Assembly: GCA_002394235.1 (NCBI GenBank)
Contig: DGTF01000014.1
Coordinates: 1 to 17,383, forward strand
DNA: 17,383 bases
Reading direction: 5' to 3'
DNA from: Eubacterium sp. UBA4343
Lineage (GTDB): Bacteria; Bacillota; Clostridia; Lachnospirales; Lachnospiraceae
In this document: positions 1 through 7,253 of the stretch, piece after piece
Layout: every line of letters starts with the position of its first letter
Position numbering within the stretch: position 1 is the stretch's first letter
Program-made: the position numbers and the translations under genes
Notes under the pieces: model-generated
Told to the model about the DNA's origin: nothing
The model's database searches: none
What the model saw: only the letters and a program-made list of their open reading frames with translations

Positions 1-712
1 GGAAGCGGGTCGGGTTGGTGGAGTTTCCGGTGATGGAAACATCAACGTTCTCATGCCACATGATGGCAACGCCTTCCTGTACATCGTTGGCACCGTAGCA
101 GTTAACTTTTGCGCGCGCGCCGTTCGGATCCTTGGAATAGCAGGTGCGGCTTAATTCCTTGAGCTCGCCTGTCTTGTAATCATAGGAGGTCTCCACAAAG
201 GTGAAGCCGTTTACACGGGAGATGATCTGAGCCGCATCCTTTCCGAGACCGTTCAGGATGACACGCAGCGGTTTTTTACGTACCTTGTTTGCCTTCTCGG
301 CGATACCGATCGCGCCCTCAGCTGCTGCGAAGGACTCGTGGCCGGCGAGGAATGCGAAGCACTCGGTGTCCTCTTCCAGGAGCATCTTGCCCAGGTTTCC
401 ATGTCCGAGACCAACCTTGCGGCGGTCAGCTACGGATCCCGGGATACAGAAGGACTGAAGTCCCTCACCGATAGCGGCAGCAGCCTCAGCGGCCGTGCGG
501 CAGTTCTTCTTGATTGCGATTGCTGCGCCTACGGTGTAAGCCCATTTTGCGTTCTCAAAGCAGATCGGCTGAATGCTCTCGACCTGATGGTATACATCAA
601 GACCTGCGGCCTTTGTTACCTCTGCAGCTTCTTCAATAGAGTTGATCCCGTACTCAGCAAGCTTTGCGAGAATCTGTTTTTCTCTTCTTTCATATGATTC
701 AAATAAAGCCAT
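1..712 (-). CDS. GGGtGRT family protein (partial, C-terminus beyond window edge)
   Basis: The ATG is at 712-710, behind a strong GAGGAGGA ribosome binding site (721-728) about 8 bases upstream. The frame stays open to base 1, giving 237 residues that begin MALFESYERREKQILAKL. The sequence matches the clostridial family named for a GGGtGRT glycine-rich motif. I recall that motif as lying in the C-terminal part, so here it would be outside the window. Visible conserved parts are an N-terminal helical segment, GLGHGNLGKMLLEEDTE near residue 105, a segment starting FAFLAGHESFAAAEG near residue 125, and several cysteines (for example ICFENAKW, KKNCRTA, RTCYSKD, NCYGAND). There is no signal peptide or membrane segment, so it is probably cytoplasmic. 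It starts 18 bases after the NifU-like gene stops, so the two are almost certainly co-transcribed. The pairing with an Fe-S scaffold gene is typical for the family. Its biochemical role is unknown to me; a link to Fe-S or sulfur metabolism is inference from context. Confidence 0.88.
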   Translation of the reverse strand, partial: MALFESYERREKQILAKLAEYGINSIEEAAEVTKAAGLDVYHQVESIQPICFENAKWAYTVGAAIAIKKNCRTAAEAAAAIGEGLQSFCIPGSVADRRKVGLGHGNLGKMLLEEDTECFAFLAGHESFAAAEGAIGIAEKANKVRKKPLRVILNGLGKDAAQIISRVNGFTFVETSYDYKTGELKELSRTCYSKDPNGARAKVNCYGANDVQEGVAIMWHENVDVSITGNSTNPTRF

Positions 713-730
713 CTTTGTCGTCCTCCTCTA

Positions 731-1423
731 TCAATCTTTTCTCGGGTCAATGAACTTCACGGCGTCAGCTACGCGGCCGTACTGACCGGAAGCCTTCTCA
801 AATGCGGTATTCGCATCGTCGCCGGCCTTGATGAAGTCCATCATCTTTCCGAAGTTTACGAATTTATATCCAATGATCTCATCATTCTCGTCAAGAGCAA
901 GTTCCTTTACGTAGCCGTCTGTCATCTCAAGATAACGCGGTCCCTTCGCAAGAGTGCTGTACATGGTTCCGACCTGAGAACGATGACCCTTTCCAAGATC
1001 TTCAAGACCAGCGCCGATCTGAAGACCATCCTCGGAGAACGCACTCTGGGAACGGCCGTAAGCGATCTGAAGGAAGAGCTCACGCATAGCAGTATTGATA
1101 GCGTCGCAGACAAGGTCTGTGTTCAGAGCCTCCAGAACGGTAAGTCCCGGAAGAACCTCTGCTGCCATTGCAGCGGAATGGGTCATACCGGAGCAGCCGA
1201 TCGTCTCGATCAGAGCTTCCTGGATGATTCCTTCCTTGACGTTCAAAGACAGCTTGCAGGCACCCTGCTGCGGTGCGCACCAGCCTACACCATGTGTAAA
1301 CCCGGAAATATCTTTAACCTCCTTTGCCTGAACCCATTTAGCTTCTTCAGGAATAGGAGCAGCGCCATGATGTACGCCCTGATGTACAACGCACATATCT
1401 TCTACTTCTTGTGAATAAATCAT
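731..1423 (-). CDS. NifU/IscU-like iron-sulfur cluster assembly scaffold protein
   Basis: This is a 230-residue protein starting MIYSQEVEDMC. I chose the ATG at 1423-1421 because AAAGGAG lies 7 bases upstream; a start 10 codons further up has no such site. The IscU-like core is visible: GVGWCAPQQGACK (C49, C56), IGCSGMTHSAAMAAE (C77) and DLVCDAIN (C106). These cysteines are the likely cluster ligands. The protein is longer than classical IscU (about 130 residues). The extra C-terminal part, roughly from residue 130, contains YVKELALDENDEIIGYKFV and is typical of the version paired with GGGtGRT proteins. In the family the scaffold receives sulfur and iron and passes the cluster to apo-proteins in the cytoplasm. 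No cysteine desulfurase (IscS/SufS/NifS) gene is next to it in the window, so the sulfur donor must be encoded elsewhere or upstream. It forms an operon with the gene at 1-712. No clear promoter was found upstream. Confidence 0.88.
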   Translation of the reverse strand: MIYSQEVEDMCVVHQGVHHGAAPIPEEAKWVQAKEVKDISGFTHGVGWCAPQQGACKLSLNVKEGIIQEALIETIGCSGMTHSAAMAAEVLPGLTVLEALNTDLVCDAINTAMRELFLQIAYGRSQSAFSEDGLQIGAGLEDLGKGHRSQVGTMYSTLAKGPRYLEMTDGYVKELALDENDEIIGYKFVNFGKMMDFIKAGDDANTAFEKASGQYGRVADAVKFIDPRKD

Positions 1424-1509
1424 TGTAAAACTCCTTTCAAAAAAGTTTTTCACATAGCCGTTTATATTCTCGCATAAATCGGTCTTTTCGTAAAGGGGGA
1501 TTTCGCCAT

Positions 1510-1536
1510 AAAAAAGAACGATCCCACACGGGTGTT
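1510..1536 (-). terminator. Possible weak terminator after topB
   Basis: Directly after the topB stop codon the minus strand reads AAC-A-CCC-GTGT-GGG-ATC-GTT followed by C and six T. The stem is only 3+3 base pairs with an asymmetric internal loop, but the U run is good. It would separate topB from the NifU-like gene. Intrinsic termination here is an inference. Confidence 0.35.
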
Positions 1537-3579
1537 TTATGATTTTCTGCGGCGGCTCTTTTTGTAGAACTGGGAGATGTAATCGTATCGTTTCTGAAGA
1601 ATCGCCCGGTTGTTTGTCTGCTTGATCTGGTTTGTGCGGTTCGCCACGAAGGTCTCAAGCTTGTTCAGATATTCAGAGGGCTCTATGGTTCCTTCCGCGA
1701 CATAGGTGAGTCCTTTCTCCCAGGATGCGGTAAGTTCCGGATTCAGAAGAGAGCGGATCGAGCAGTAAACTACATCATGGATCATTTCTCCGATCTGCGT
1801 AGGTGTGATGACCTGGGTTTTTTTGTTCAGTTCGAGGTATTTATTGTTGAACAGCTTTTTCAGGATTTCCGCGCGGGTCGCGGAGGTGCCGATGCCGCTT
1901 CCCTTGATCTGTTCCCTCAGCTCTTCGTCCTCGATCAGCTGTCCGGCGTTTTCCATCGCGAGTATCATGGATCCGGAGGTATATCTCTTTGGCGGGGAGG
2001 TCTCCCCTTCCTTGATCTTATAGCCGCCGACCGGAAGGATACTGCCCTTATGCAGCTGCCTCAATGCTTCGAGGAAGGCCGTGTCGACCTGCTCTTCGGC
2101 ATTGTCCGACGGAGAGGATTCTCCGGAGCCATCTGCAGACGGGTTTGTTTTTTTGGCCGGGTTCCGGTACGCCAGCTTCAGGTATCCCTCTTCTGTGAGT
2201 CCACTGAAATTGGAAAAGAAATGCTCGGTCTCGATCTGTGTCTCGAGACTGACCTTCTGGTAAACTGCGGGCGGATAGAAAATGCTCAGGAATCTCCGGA
2301 CAATCAGATCATAGACTTTACCGGCGAGCGGGGTCAGATTTTTCAGGTTCTGGAGGCCCTGTCCGGTCGGAATGATCGCATAGTGGTCGGTGATCTGTTT
2401 ATCGTTGGTGTAGCGGGACTTTCCGATGCCCTTCCAGGTACCTTTATCCAGGATCTCAGAGGCAAAGGACGCAGCCGGACCGTAATTCCGCAGGCCTCCG
2501 ATATTCCGGTTGATTTCCTTTGCGATCGCGGTGGACAGAACGCGGGCGTCCGTTCTGGGGTAGGTTACGAGTTTTTTCTCGTAGAGCTCCTGAATGATGT
2601 TCAGCGTCTGGTCGGGGCTGATCTTAAAGAACCGGGAGCAGTCGTTCTGAATTTCCGCCAGATTGTACAGGAGGGGCGGGTTTTTCCGGGCGGTCTTCTT
2701 CTCCACGCGGACCGCCTTCATTTCCTGCGGATGGATTCCGCTGAGGTATTGAATCAGTTCCTCTGCATCCTCTTTTTTCCGGAAGCCGTTCTCTTTGTAA
2801 AGCTTCGGTGACTGAAAACTGCGGCTGCCTTCAACGGCTTTCCATTCGCCCTCGAATGGCCTGCCCTGCCATGACAGATCGGCAAGAACACGGAAAAACG
2901 GGGTTTTTACAAAATCCCGGATCTCACGCTCTCTGCGAACAACCATGCCCAGCACACAGGTCATGACTCTTCCAACGGCGATGGCGTGGTATTTGCCGCC
3001 GAGGTAGGAGGAGAGGTCATAGGAATAACGCAGGGAAAGTGCCCGGGAGAAATTGATGCCCATCAGATAATCTTCCTTTGCCCTAAGGAACGCGGCTTCG
3101 GACAGATTGTTGTATTCTGATATGTTTTTCGCCTCGCGGATCCCCCTGAGAATTTCTTCCTCTGTCTGCGAGTCGATCCACACTCTCCGCTGGTCCCTGG
3201 TTGGGGGAACCTTCGCCATCATGGCGACAAGGCGGTAGATATATTCTCCTTCCCGCCCCGAGTCGGTGCAGACGTAGATGGTTTCCACATCCTCGCGGTT
3301 CAGGAGTTCGTTGACGATCTGGAACTGCTTTTGGACGGAGCTGATGACCTCATACTTAAATTGTGCAGGAAGAAAAGGAAGCGTGTCAAAGGACCACTTC
3401 TTGTATTTTTCGTCGTATTTGTCCGGATAGGACATGGTCACGAGATGTCCTACACACCAGGTGACGACGCTGTTGTCGGATTCCATATATCCGTCATGGC
3501 GGACCGGATTTTCATGGAGCGCTCTGGCAAATTCCTGCGCGACGCTGGGTTTTTCGGCGATATAGAGTGATTTCGGCAA
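1537..3579 (-). CDS. topB: DNA topoisomerase III (type IA)
   Basis: The 680-residue product is of normal length for Firmicutes TopB. It cuts one DNA strand through a 5'-phosphotyrosine link and passes another strand through, resolving intertwined DNA. The N-terminal TOPRIM domain shows SLYIAEKPSVA (E9) and CTDSGREGE (D106, E110, E112), the Mg-binding acidic residues. The catalytic tyrosine is Y340 in VTYPRTDARVLS. The usual GRVQTPTL loop is replaced by VGRVMTCVLG (residues 202-210). No C-terminal zinc fingers are seen; the tail is basic (KKSRRRKS). The start is TTG (3579-3577): an in-frame TGA lies only 9 bases upstream, and no ATG comes before the conserved SLYIAEKPS. AAAGGAAAG and GTGAGG provide a moderate ribosome binding site. 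TTG starts generally lower expression. The gene stands alone, with the asd terminator upstream and a possible weak terminator downstream. I see no convincing promoter in 3580-3742. Confidence 0.95.
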   Translation of the reverse strand: MPKSLYIAEKPSVAQEFARALHENPVRHDGYMESDNSVVTWCVGHLVTMSYPDKYDEKYKKWSFDTLPFLPAQFKYEVISSVQKQFQIVNELLNREDVETIYVCTDSGREGEYIYRLVAMMAKVPPTRDQRRVWIDSQTEEEILRGIREAKNISEYNNLSEAAFLRAKEDYLMGINFSRALSLRYSYDLSSYLGGKYHAIAVGRVMTCVLGMVVRREREIRDFVKTPFFRVLADLSWQGRPFEGEWKAVEGSRSFQSPKLYKENGFRKKEDAEELIQYLSGIHPQEMKAVRVEKKTARKNPPLLYNLAEIQNDCSRFFKISPDQTLNIIQELYEKKLVTYPRTDARVLSTAIAKEINRNIGGLRNYGPAASFASEILDKGTWKGIGKSRYTNDKQITDHYAIIPTGQGLQNLKNLTPLAGKVYDLIVRRFLSIFYPPAVYQKVSLETQIETEHFFSNFSGLTEEGYLKLAYRNPAKKTNPSADGSGESSPSDNAEEQVDTAFLEALRQLHKGSILPVGGYKIKEGETSPPKRYTSGSMILAMENAGQLIEDEELREQIKGSGIGTSATRAEILKKLFNNKYLELNKKTQVITPTQIGEMIHDVVYCSIRSLLNPELTASWEKGLTYVAEGTIEPSEYLNKLETFVANRTNQIKQTNNRAILQKRYDYISQFYKKSRRRKS

Positions 3580-3742
3580 TGAGGGGCCTCACTTTCCTTT
3601 ATACAGAGATACTGCGCCTGTTGTGGATGGTGATTTCTTTATTTACGTGAACAAGGGTTCTTCTACAAGGACTCTGATTGTCATATGGAAGACGGGACAG
3701 ACGAGGGTTGGCGGCATAAGGGAAGAACATAGAAAGGGGAAA

Positions 3743-3780
3743 GGGAAAAAGATCCTGCCCGGCATTGCCGCGGCAGGATC
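3743..3780 (-). terminator. Rho-independent terminator after asd
   Basis: A perfect 9-bp inverted repeat, GATCCTGCC (3751-3759) and GGCAGGATC (3772-3780), encloses a 12-base loop. On the minus strand it is followed directly by TTTTTCCCTTT (A run at 3746-3750). It lies 56 bases past the asd stop and separates asd from topB. A second, weaker GTCGG/CCGAC repeat lies in 3800-3830. Confidence 0.88.
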
Positions 3781-3835
3781 CCGGTTTTCTGAAAAAGGGT
3801 GTCGGTCGGCTCGACGGCTTTCCGACGGCCGGATT

Positions 3836-4921
3836 TTATTTTGCAGTGATATATCCCTTGTCGACGAGGGTCTCTGCGCAGAGAACTGCACCGCCGGCAG
3901 CTCCGCGGAGGGTATTGTGGGAGAGGCCGACGAACTTCCAGTCAAAGATGCTGTCCTCGCGGAGACGTCCTACACTGATGCCCATTCCATTTTCGAAGTT
4001 TACATCCAGGCGAACCTGAGGACGGTCATCCTCGGTCATGTAGCGGATGAACTGTTTCGGAGCGCTCGGAAGATTGTGCTCCTGCGGATATCCGCGGAAG
4101 CTCTCCATTGCTTCGATGAGTTCTTCCTTGGAAGGATTCTTCCGGAAGTTCACAAAAGCGGCAGCGGTGTGGCCGTTCAGTACGGGGACACGAAGACACT
4201 GGCTGGTGATCTTCACGCCTTCCGCTTTTACGATTTCACCGTTCTCGATATGACCCCAGATGCGGAGCGGCTCCTGCTCGCTCTTCTCTTCCTCGCCGCT
4301 GATGAAGGGGATGACATTTCCCTCCATCTCCGGCCAGTCTTTGAAGGTTTTGCCCGCGCCGGAAATTGCCTGGTAGGTCGTGACAACGGCCTCGGTCGGC
4401 TCGAACTTCATCCACGCGGTAAGCACCGGAGCATAGCTCTGAATGGAGCAGTTGGGCTTTACGGCGATGAATCCGCGGGTGGTGCCGAGCCGCTTTCTCT
4501 GATACGGGATTACATCAAAGTGGGAATCATTGATTTCCGGAACGACCATCGGTACGTCCGGTGTCCAGCGGTTTGCGCTGTTATTGGATACGACAGGAGT
4601 CTCTGCCTTTGCGTAGAGATCCTCGATTTCGCGGATCTGATCCTTCGGCATATTCAGAGCACAGAACACAAAATCAACGAGAGCGGTGACCTTTTCAACC
4701 TCCGTAATGTTCATTACCGTCATGTTCTTTACATATTCTGGCATCGGAGTTTCCATCTTCCAGCGGCCTCCGACAGCCTCCTCATAGGTCTGTCCGGCGC
4801 TTCTGGCGCTGGCTGCCACAGCTGTGACTTCAAACCAAGGATGATTTTCCATGAGTGTGACAAAACGCTGACCTACCATTCCGGTGGCACCGAGGATGCC
4901 GACTCTTAATTTTCTGTCCAT
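3836..4921 (-). CDS. asd: Aspartate-semialdehyde dehydrogenase
   Basis: The 361-residue enzyme reduces L-aspartyl-4-phosphate to L-aspartate-4-semialdehyde with NADPH. This is the branch point toward lysine/diaminopimelate, threonine, methionine and isoleucine. The N-terminal Rossmann motif is VGILGATGMVGQRF (residues 7-20). The catalytic cysteine is C158 in AVKPNCSIQSYAP, and the active-site histidine is H251 in VPVLNGHTAAAFV. The sequence (for example FVFCALNMPKD, NNSANRW, YQAISGAGKTF) resembles the version common in archaea, fungi and many clostridia more than the E. coli type. The start is supported by AAGGAGA 7 bases upstream. A plausible promoter (4963-4991) and a strong terminator (3743-3780) make it a likely single-gene unit. 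It would supply precursor for the pathway that uses ilvA at 7254-8480. No lysine or SAM riboswitch was seen in the short leader. Confidence 0.95.
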   Translation of the reverse strand: MDRKLRVGILGATGMVGQRFVTLMENHPWFEVTAVAASARSAGQTYEEAVGGRWKMETPMPEYVKNMTVMNITEVEKVTALVDFVFCALNMPKDQIREIEDLYAKAETPVVSNNSANRWTPDVPMVVPEINDSHFDVIPYQRKRLGTTRGFIAVKPNCSIQSYAPVLTAWMKFEPTEAVVTTYQAISGAGKTFKDWPEMEGNVIPFISGEEEKSEQEPLRIWGHIENGEIVKAEGVKITSQCLRVPVLNGHTAAAFVNFRKNPSKEELIEAMESFRGYPQEHNLPSAPKQFIRYMTEDDRPQVRLDVNFENGMGISVGRLREDSIFDWKFVGLSHNTLRGAAGGAVLCAETLVDKGYITAK

Positions 4922-4962
4922 TGTTCAATCTCCTTACATTTGATCTTTCATTGTTTTCACGT

Positions 4963-4991
4963 ATTCTATTCCTTTTTTTCCGGTAATGCAA
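4963..4991 (-). promoter_or_regulatory. Candidate sigma-A promoter for asd
   Basis: On the minus strand TTGCAT (4986-4991), a 17-base spacer and TAGAAT (4963-4968) resemble a housekeeping promoter: the -10 box matches 5 of 6, the -35 box 3 of 6. The expected transcript start near 4956 leaves a leader of about 35 bases that includes the asd ribosome binding site. The -35 box overlaps a small CCGGT/ACCGG hairpin (4980-4995). Confidence 0.45.
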
Positions 4992-5018
4992 CCGGTATCC
5001 CGCAAAAAGTTGATTTTA

Positions 5019-6395
5019 TCAGGCGGAGAGGTACTTCCGGTTCCGTTCGATCTCCGCGCGGATGGCTTCGGGTCCGGGGGCACCGGTGGTGTTTCTGCGC
5101 TCCACGCAGGTTTTCATGCTGATGGCTTCGTAGATGTCGCTATCGATGACCGGAGAATATCTGCGGAACTCTTCGAGTGGAAGATCATCCAGGGAGCAGC
5201 CTCTGTCCAGGCAGTCGAGGACAAGACGGCCGGTGATTCCATGTGCGTCGCGGAACGGAATTCCCTTGCGGACCAGATAATCCGCGACATCGGTGGCGTT
5301 GGTGAAGCCGTGCTTTGCGGACTGCTCCATAAGGTCTTTTCGGAATTTCATGGTGTCAAGCATGCCGGTGAAGAGGACCACGCAGCCCTTTACGGTGTCG
5401 ATGGCATCAAAGGTGAGCTCCTTATCCTCCTGCATGTCCTTATTGTAGGCAAGAGGCAGGCCCTTCATGCTTGTCAGCATCTGCATCAGCGCGCCGTAGA
5501 CACGTCCGGTTTTACCCCTTACGAGCTCGGCGATGTCGGGGTTCTTCTTCTGGGGCATGATCGAGCTTCCGGTACTGTATGCGTCATCAATTTCCACAAA
5601 ACGGTATTCGTTTGAGTTCCAGATGCAAATCTCTTCACTGAAACGGGACAGATGCATCTGAATGGTGGAAAGGGCGGAAAGGAGCTCGATGATATAGTCG
5701 CGGTCCGATACGGAATCCATGCTGTTGGCGGTGGGCTCGTCAAAGTCAAGCAGCTGGGCGGTGTACGCACGGTCAAGCGGGTAGGTGGTGCCGGCGAGGG
5801 CACCTGCTCCGAGCGGGCATGTGTTCATTCTTCTGCGGATATCGGCGAGGCGGCTTCTGTCGCGGCGGAACATTTCGAAATATGCGCCGAAGTGATGTGC
5901 GAGAGTAACCGGCTGCGCTTTCTGCAGATGGGTGAAGCCGGGCATATAGGTTTCCGTGTTCTCCTCAATGATCCGCTCGATCACAAGAAGAAGCTTCTTC
6001 AGGATCGGATCAAGCTCGTCAATTTCGTCCCGCACATAAAGCTTCATATCCAGAGCAACCTGGTCGTTCCGGCTTCTTCCGGTGTGGAGCTTTTTGCCCA
6101 CATCGCCGATCCGGTCGATGAGATTCGCCTCGACAAAGCTGTGGATATCTTCATACTCGTCGGTAATTCTGAGAGTGCCGTTCTCGACATCCCTCAGGAT
6201 GCCGTTCAGTCCGTCGATGATCTGATCCCTCTCATGTTCAGTGAGGATTCCCTGCTTTGCGAGCATCCGCACATGTGCAAGGCTGCCGCGGATGTCCTGC
6301 CGGTAGAATTTCTGATCAAAGCTGATTGACGCGTTAAAGTTGTATACGAGTTTGTCGGTTTCTTTGGTGAACCGCCCGCCCCAGAGCTGTGCCAT
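5019..6395 (-). CDS. argH: Argininosuccinate lyase
   Basis: The 458-residue product is the normal family length. It splits argininosuccinate into arginine and fumarate, the last step of arginine synthesis, as a cytoplasmic homotetramer. Family motifs are all present: the N-terminal AQLWGGRFTKETD, LHTGRSRNDQVALD, PGFTHLQKAQPVTLAHH with the catalytic histidine, and the fumarase/aspartase signature GSSIMPQKKNPD with the catalytic serine. I chose the ATG at 6395-6393 because MAQLWGGRF is the conserved N-terminus and AAAGGGA lies 7 bases upstream. The frame is open 108 codons further up but covers a repeat region without family similarity. argG, its usual partner, is not in this window. The gene is last in the row ftsY-ilvA-queH-argH. 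No standard terminator follows: the only hairpin (4980-4995) has its T run on the wrong side for this strand. Transcription may run toward asd. Confidence 0.96.
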   Translation of the reverse strand: MAQLWGGRFTKETDKLVYNFNASISFDQKFYRQDIRGSLAHVRMLAKQGILTEHERDQIIDGLNGILRDVENGTLRITDEYEDIHSFVEANLIDRIGDVGKKLHTGRSRNDQVALDMKLYVRDEIDELDPILKKLLLVIERIIEENTETYMPGFTHLQKAQPVTLAHHFGAYFEMFRRDRSRLADIRRRMNTCPLGAGALAGTTYPLDRAYTAQLLDFDEPTANSMDSVSDRDYIIELLSALSTIQMHLSRFSEEICIWNSNEYRFVEIDDAYSTGSSIMPQKKNPDIAELVRGKTGRVYGALMQMLTSMKGLPLAYNKDMQEDKELTFDAIDTVKGCVVLFTGMLDTMKFRKDLMEQSAKHGFTNATDVADYLVRKGIPFRDAHGITGRLVLDCLDRGCSLDDLPLEEFRRYSPVIDSDIYEAISMKTCVERRNTTGAPGPEAIRAEIERNRKYLSA

Positions 6396-6430
6396 AGTGA
6401 ATTTCCCTTTCTGATACTGAAAAGATCTGA

Positions 6431-6537
6431 TATTGAAAAACAAGACCATCGGGTTGCTGACGCTGAAAAACGAGATCGTCGGATTGCTGAGATCTGAGAT
6501 CAAGGCACCCGGCGGCTGACGATAAAAACAATATCTT
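6431..6537. repeat. Degenerate tandem repeat, about 30-bp period, upstream of argH
   Basis: Two adjacent 30-base units (6431-6460 and 6461-6490) agree at 23 of 30 positions, sharing TGAAAAAC, AGA, TCGG and TTGCTGA. A weaker partial copy continues at about 6511-6537 (GGCTGACGATAAAAAC). On the plus side of unit 1, TGATACTGAAAA at 6412-6423 may be another remnant. The repeats fill most of the 145-base gap between queH and argH. Confidence 0.7.
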
Positions 6538-6540
6538 CTG

Positions 6541-7176
6541 CTATACTCTGCCTTCCCTTTCCGCCTGCCTTCTTGAATAGACGCAGCCGCAGTAGTTCTG
6601 GCGGTAGAGATGATATTCTCTGGAAAGTTCGGTGGAGCGGCGGAATCCGTTCTTTTTCTTAAAGTCGGAAACCAGGTAGGGAACGCCGTACTCTTCTCCG
6701 AGCCGAATGCCGATCTCATTGAGCTTCTGCGCGTCCTTCAGCGGACTGATCGACAGAGAGGTGGTGAAGTAATCCATATGCAGACGGAGAGCTTCCTGGG
6801 CCGCCTCGCGCAGACGCATCTCAAAGCATGCAAAGCAGCGTTCCCCGCCCTCGGGGATATCTTCTTTTCCCTTGGCCATCTCATAGAAACGGTCAGGGTC
6901 GTAGACACCTTCCTCGAATTCCACGGGATGCGGCAGAGGCATCTCACGGATCAGGCGCTGCATTTCGCTGACACGTTTCCGGTACTCATCCGCCGGAGCT
7001 ATATTCGGATTGTAGTAGAAGTCTGTGATAAAAAAATACGGTGACAGGTATTCCAGCACATAGCTGCTGCAGGGTGCGCAGCAGCTGTGAAGCAGAAGGC
7101 GCGGCGTACGGCCTTCCGCTTCCAGCTCTGCCAGAATCTTTTCCATTTCTTTCTGATAGTTGATTTTCTGATTCAT
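6541..7176 (-). CDS. queH: Epoxyqueuosine reductase QueH
   Basis: This 211-residue protein belongs to the QueH (former DUF208) family. These enzymes reduce epoxyqueuosine to queuosine at position 34 of GUN-anticodon tRNAs and replace QueG in many anaerobes. The metal-binding cysteines are clear: HSCCAPCSS (C32, C33, C36), RCFACFEMR (C114, C117) and NYCGCVYSR (C196, C198). Other conserved parts are FYYNPNIAP, DYFTTSLSISP and GFRRSTELSREY. The reaction needs an Fe-S cluster, so the NifU-like gene in this window may be functionally related, although the two are not close. The ATG at 7176-7174 has only a poor ribosome binding site. It begins 77 bases after ilvA ends, so it is probably read from the same transcript. 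No other queuosine genes are nearby. The family call is firm; the exact start is less certain. Confidence 0.93.
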   Translation of the reverse strand: MNQKINYQKEMEKILAELEAEGRTPRLLLHSCCAPCSSYVLEYLSPYFFITDFYYNPNIAPADEYRKRVSEMQRLIREMPLPHPVEFEEGVYDPDRFYEMAKGKEDIPEGGERCFACFEMRLREAAQEALRLHMDYFTTSLSISPLKDAQKLNEIGIRLGEEYGVPYLVSDFKKKNGFRRSTELSREYHLYRQNYCGCVYSRRQAEREGRV

Positions 7177-7253
7177 GTTTTCTGACCGATGATTCCGCTG
7201 ATCCGGGTGGATGCCGGAAGGATTCCTGTAGTGCTTTAATAATATCAGAGGAA

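Noticed and set aside
258..697. Plus-strand open frames of 60-119 codons
   Set aside because: They are antisense to the GGGtGRT gene, whose frame is open to the window edge and matches a known family.
1777..2811. 344-codon plus-strand open frame opposite topB
   Set aside because: Antisense shadow, no family similarity and no ribosome binding site considered convincing.
3623..4909. 428-codon plus-strand open frame opposite asd
   Set aside because: Antisense shadow of a well-supported gene; it also runs through the asd terminator.
4973..4995. CCGGT/ACCGG hairpin with a seven-T run as an argH terminator
   Set aside because: The T run precedes the stem on the plus strand, so on the minus strand it is an A run after the stem; it is not a terminator for argH.
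6396..6719. 108-codon upstream extension of argH
   Set aside because: Covers repeat DNA and overlaps queH; the conserved ArgH N-terminus and a ribosome binding site begin at 6395.
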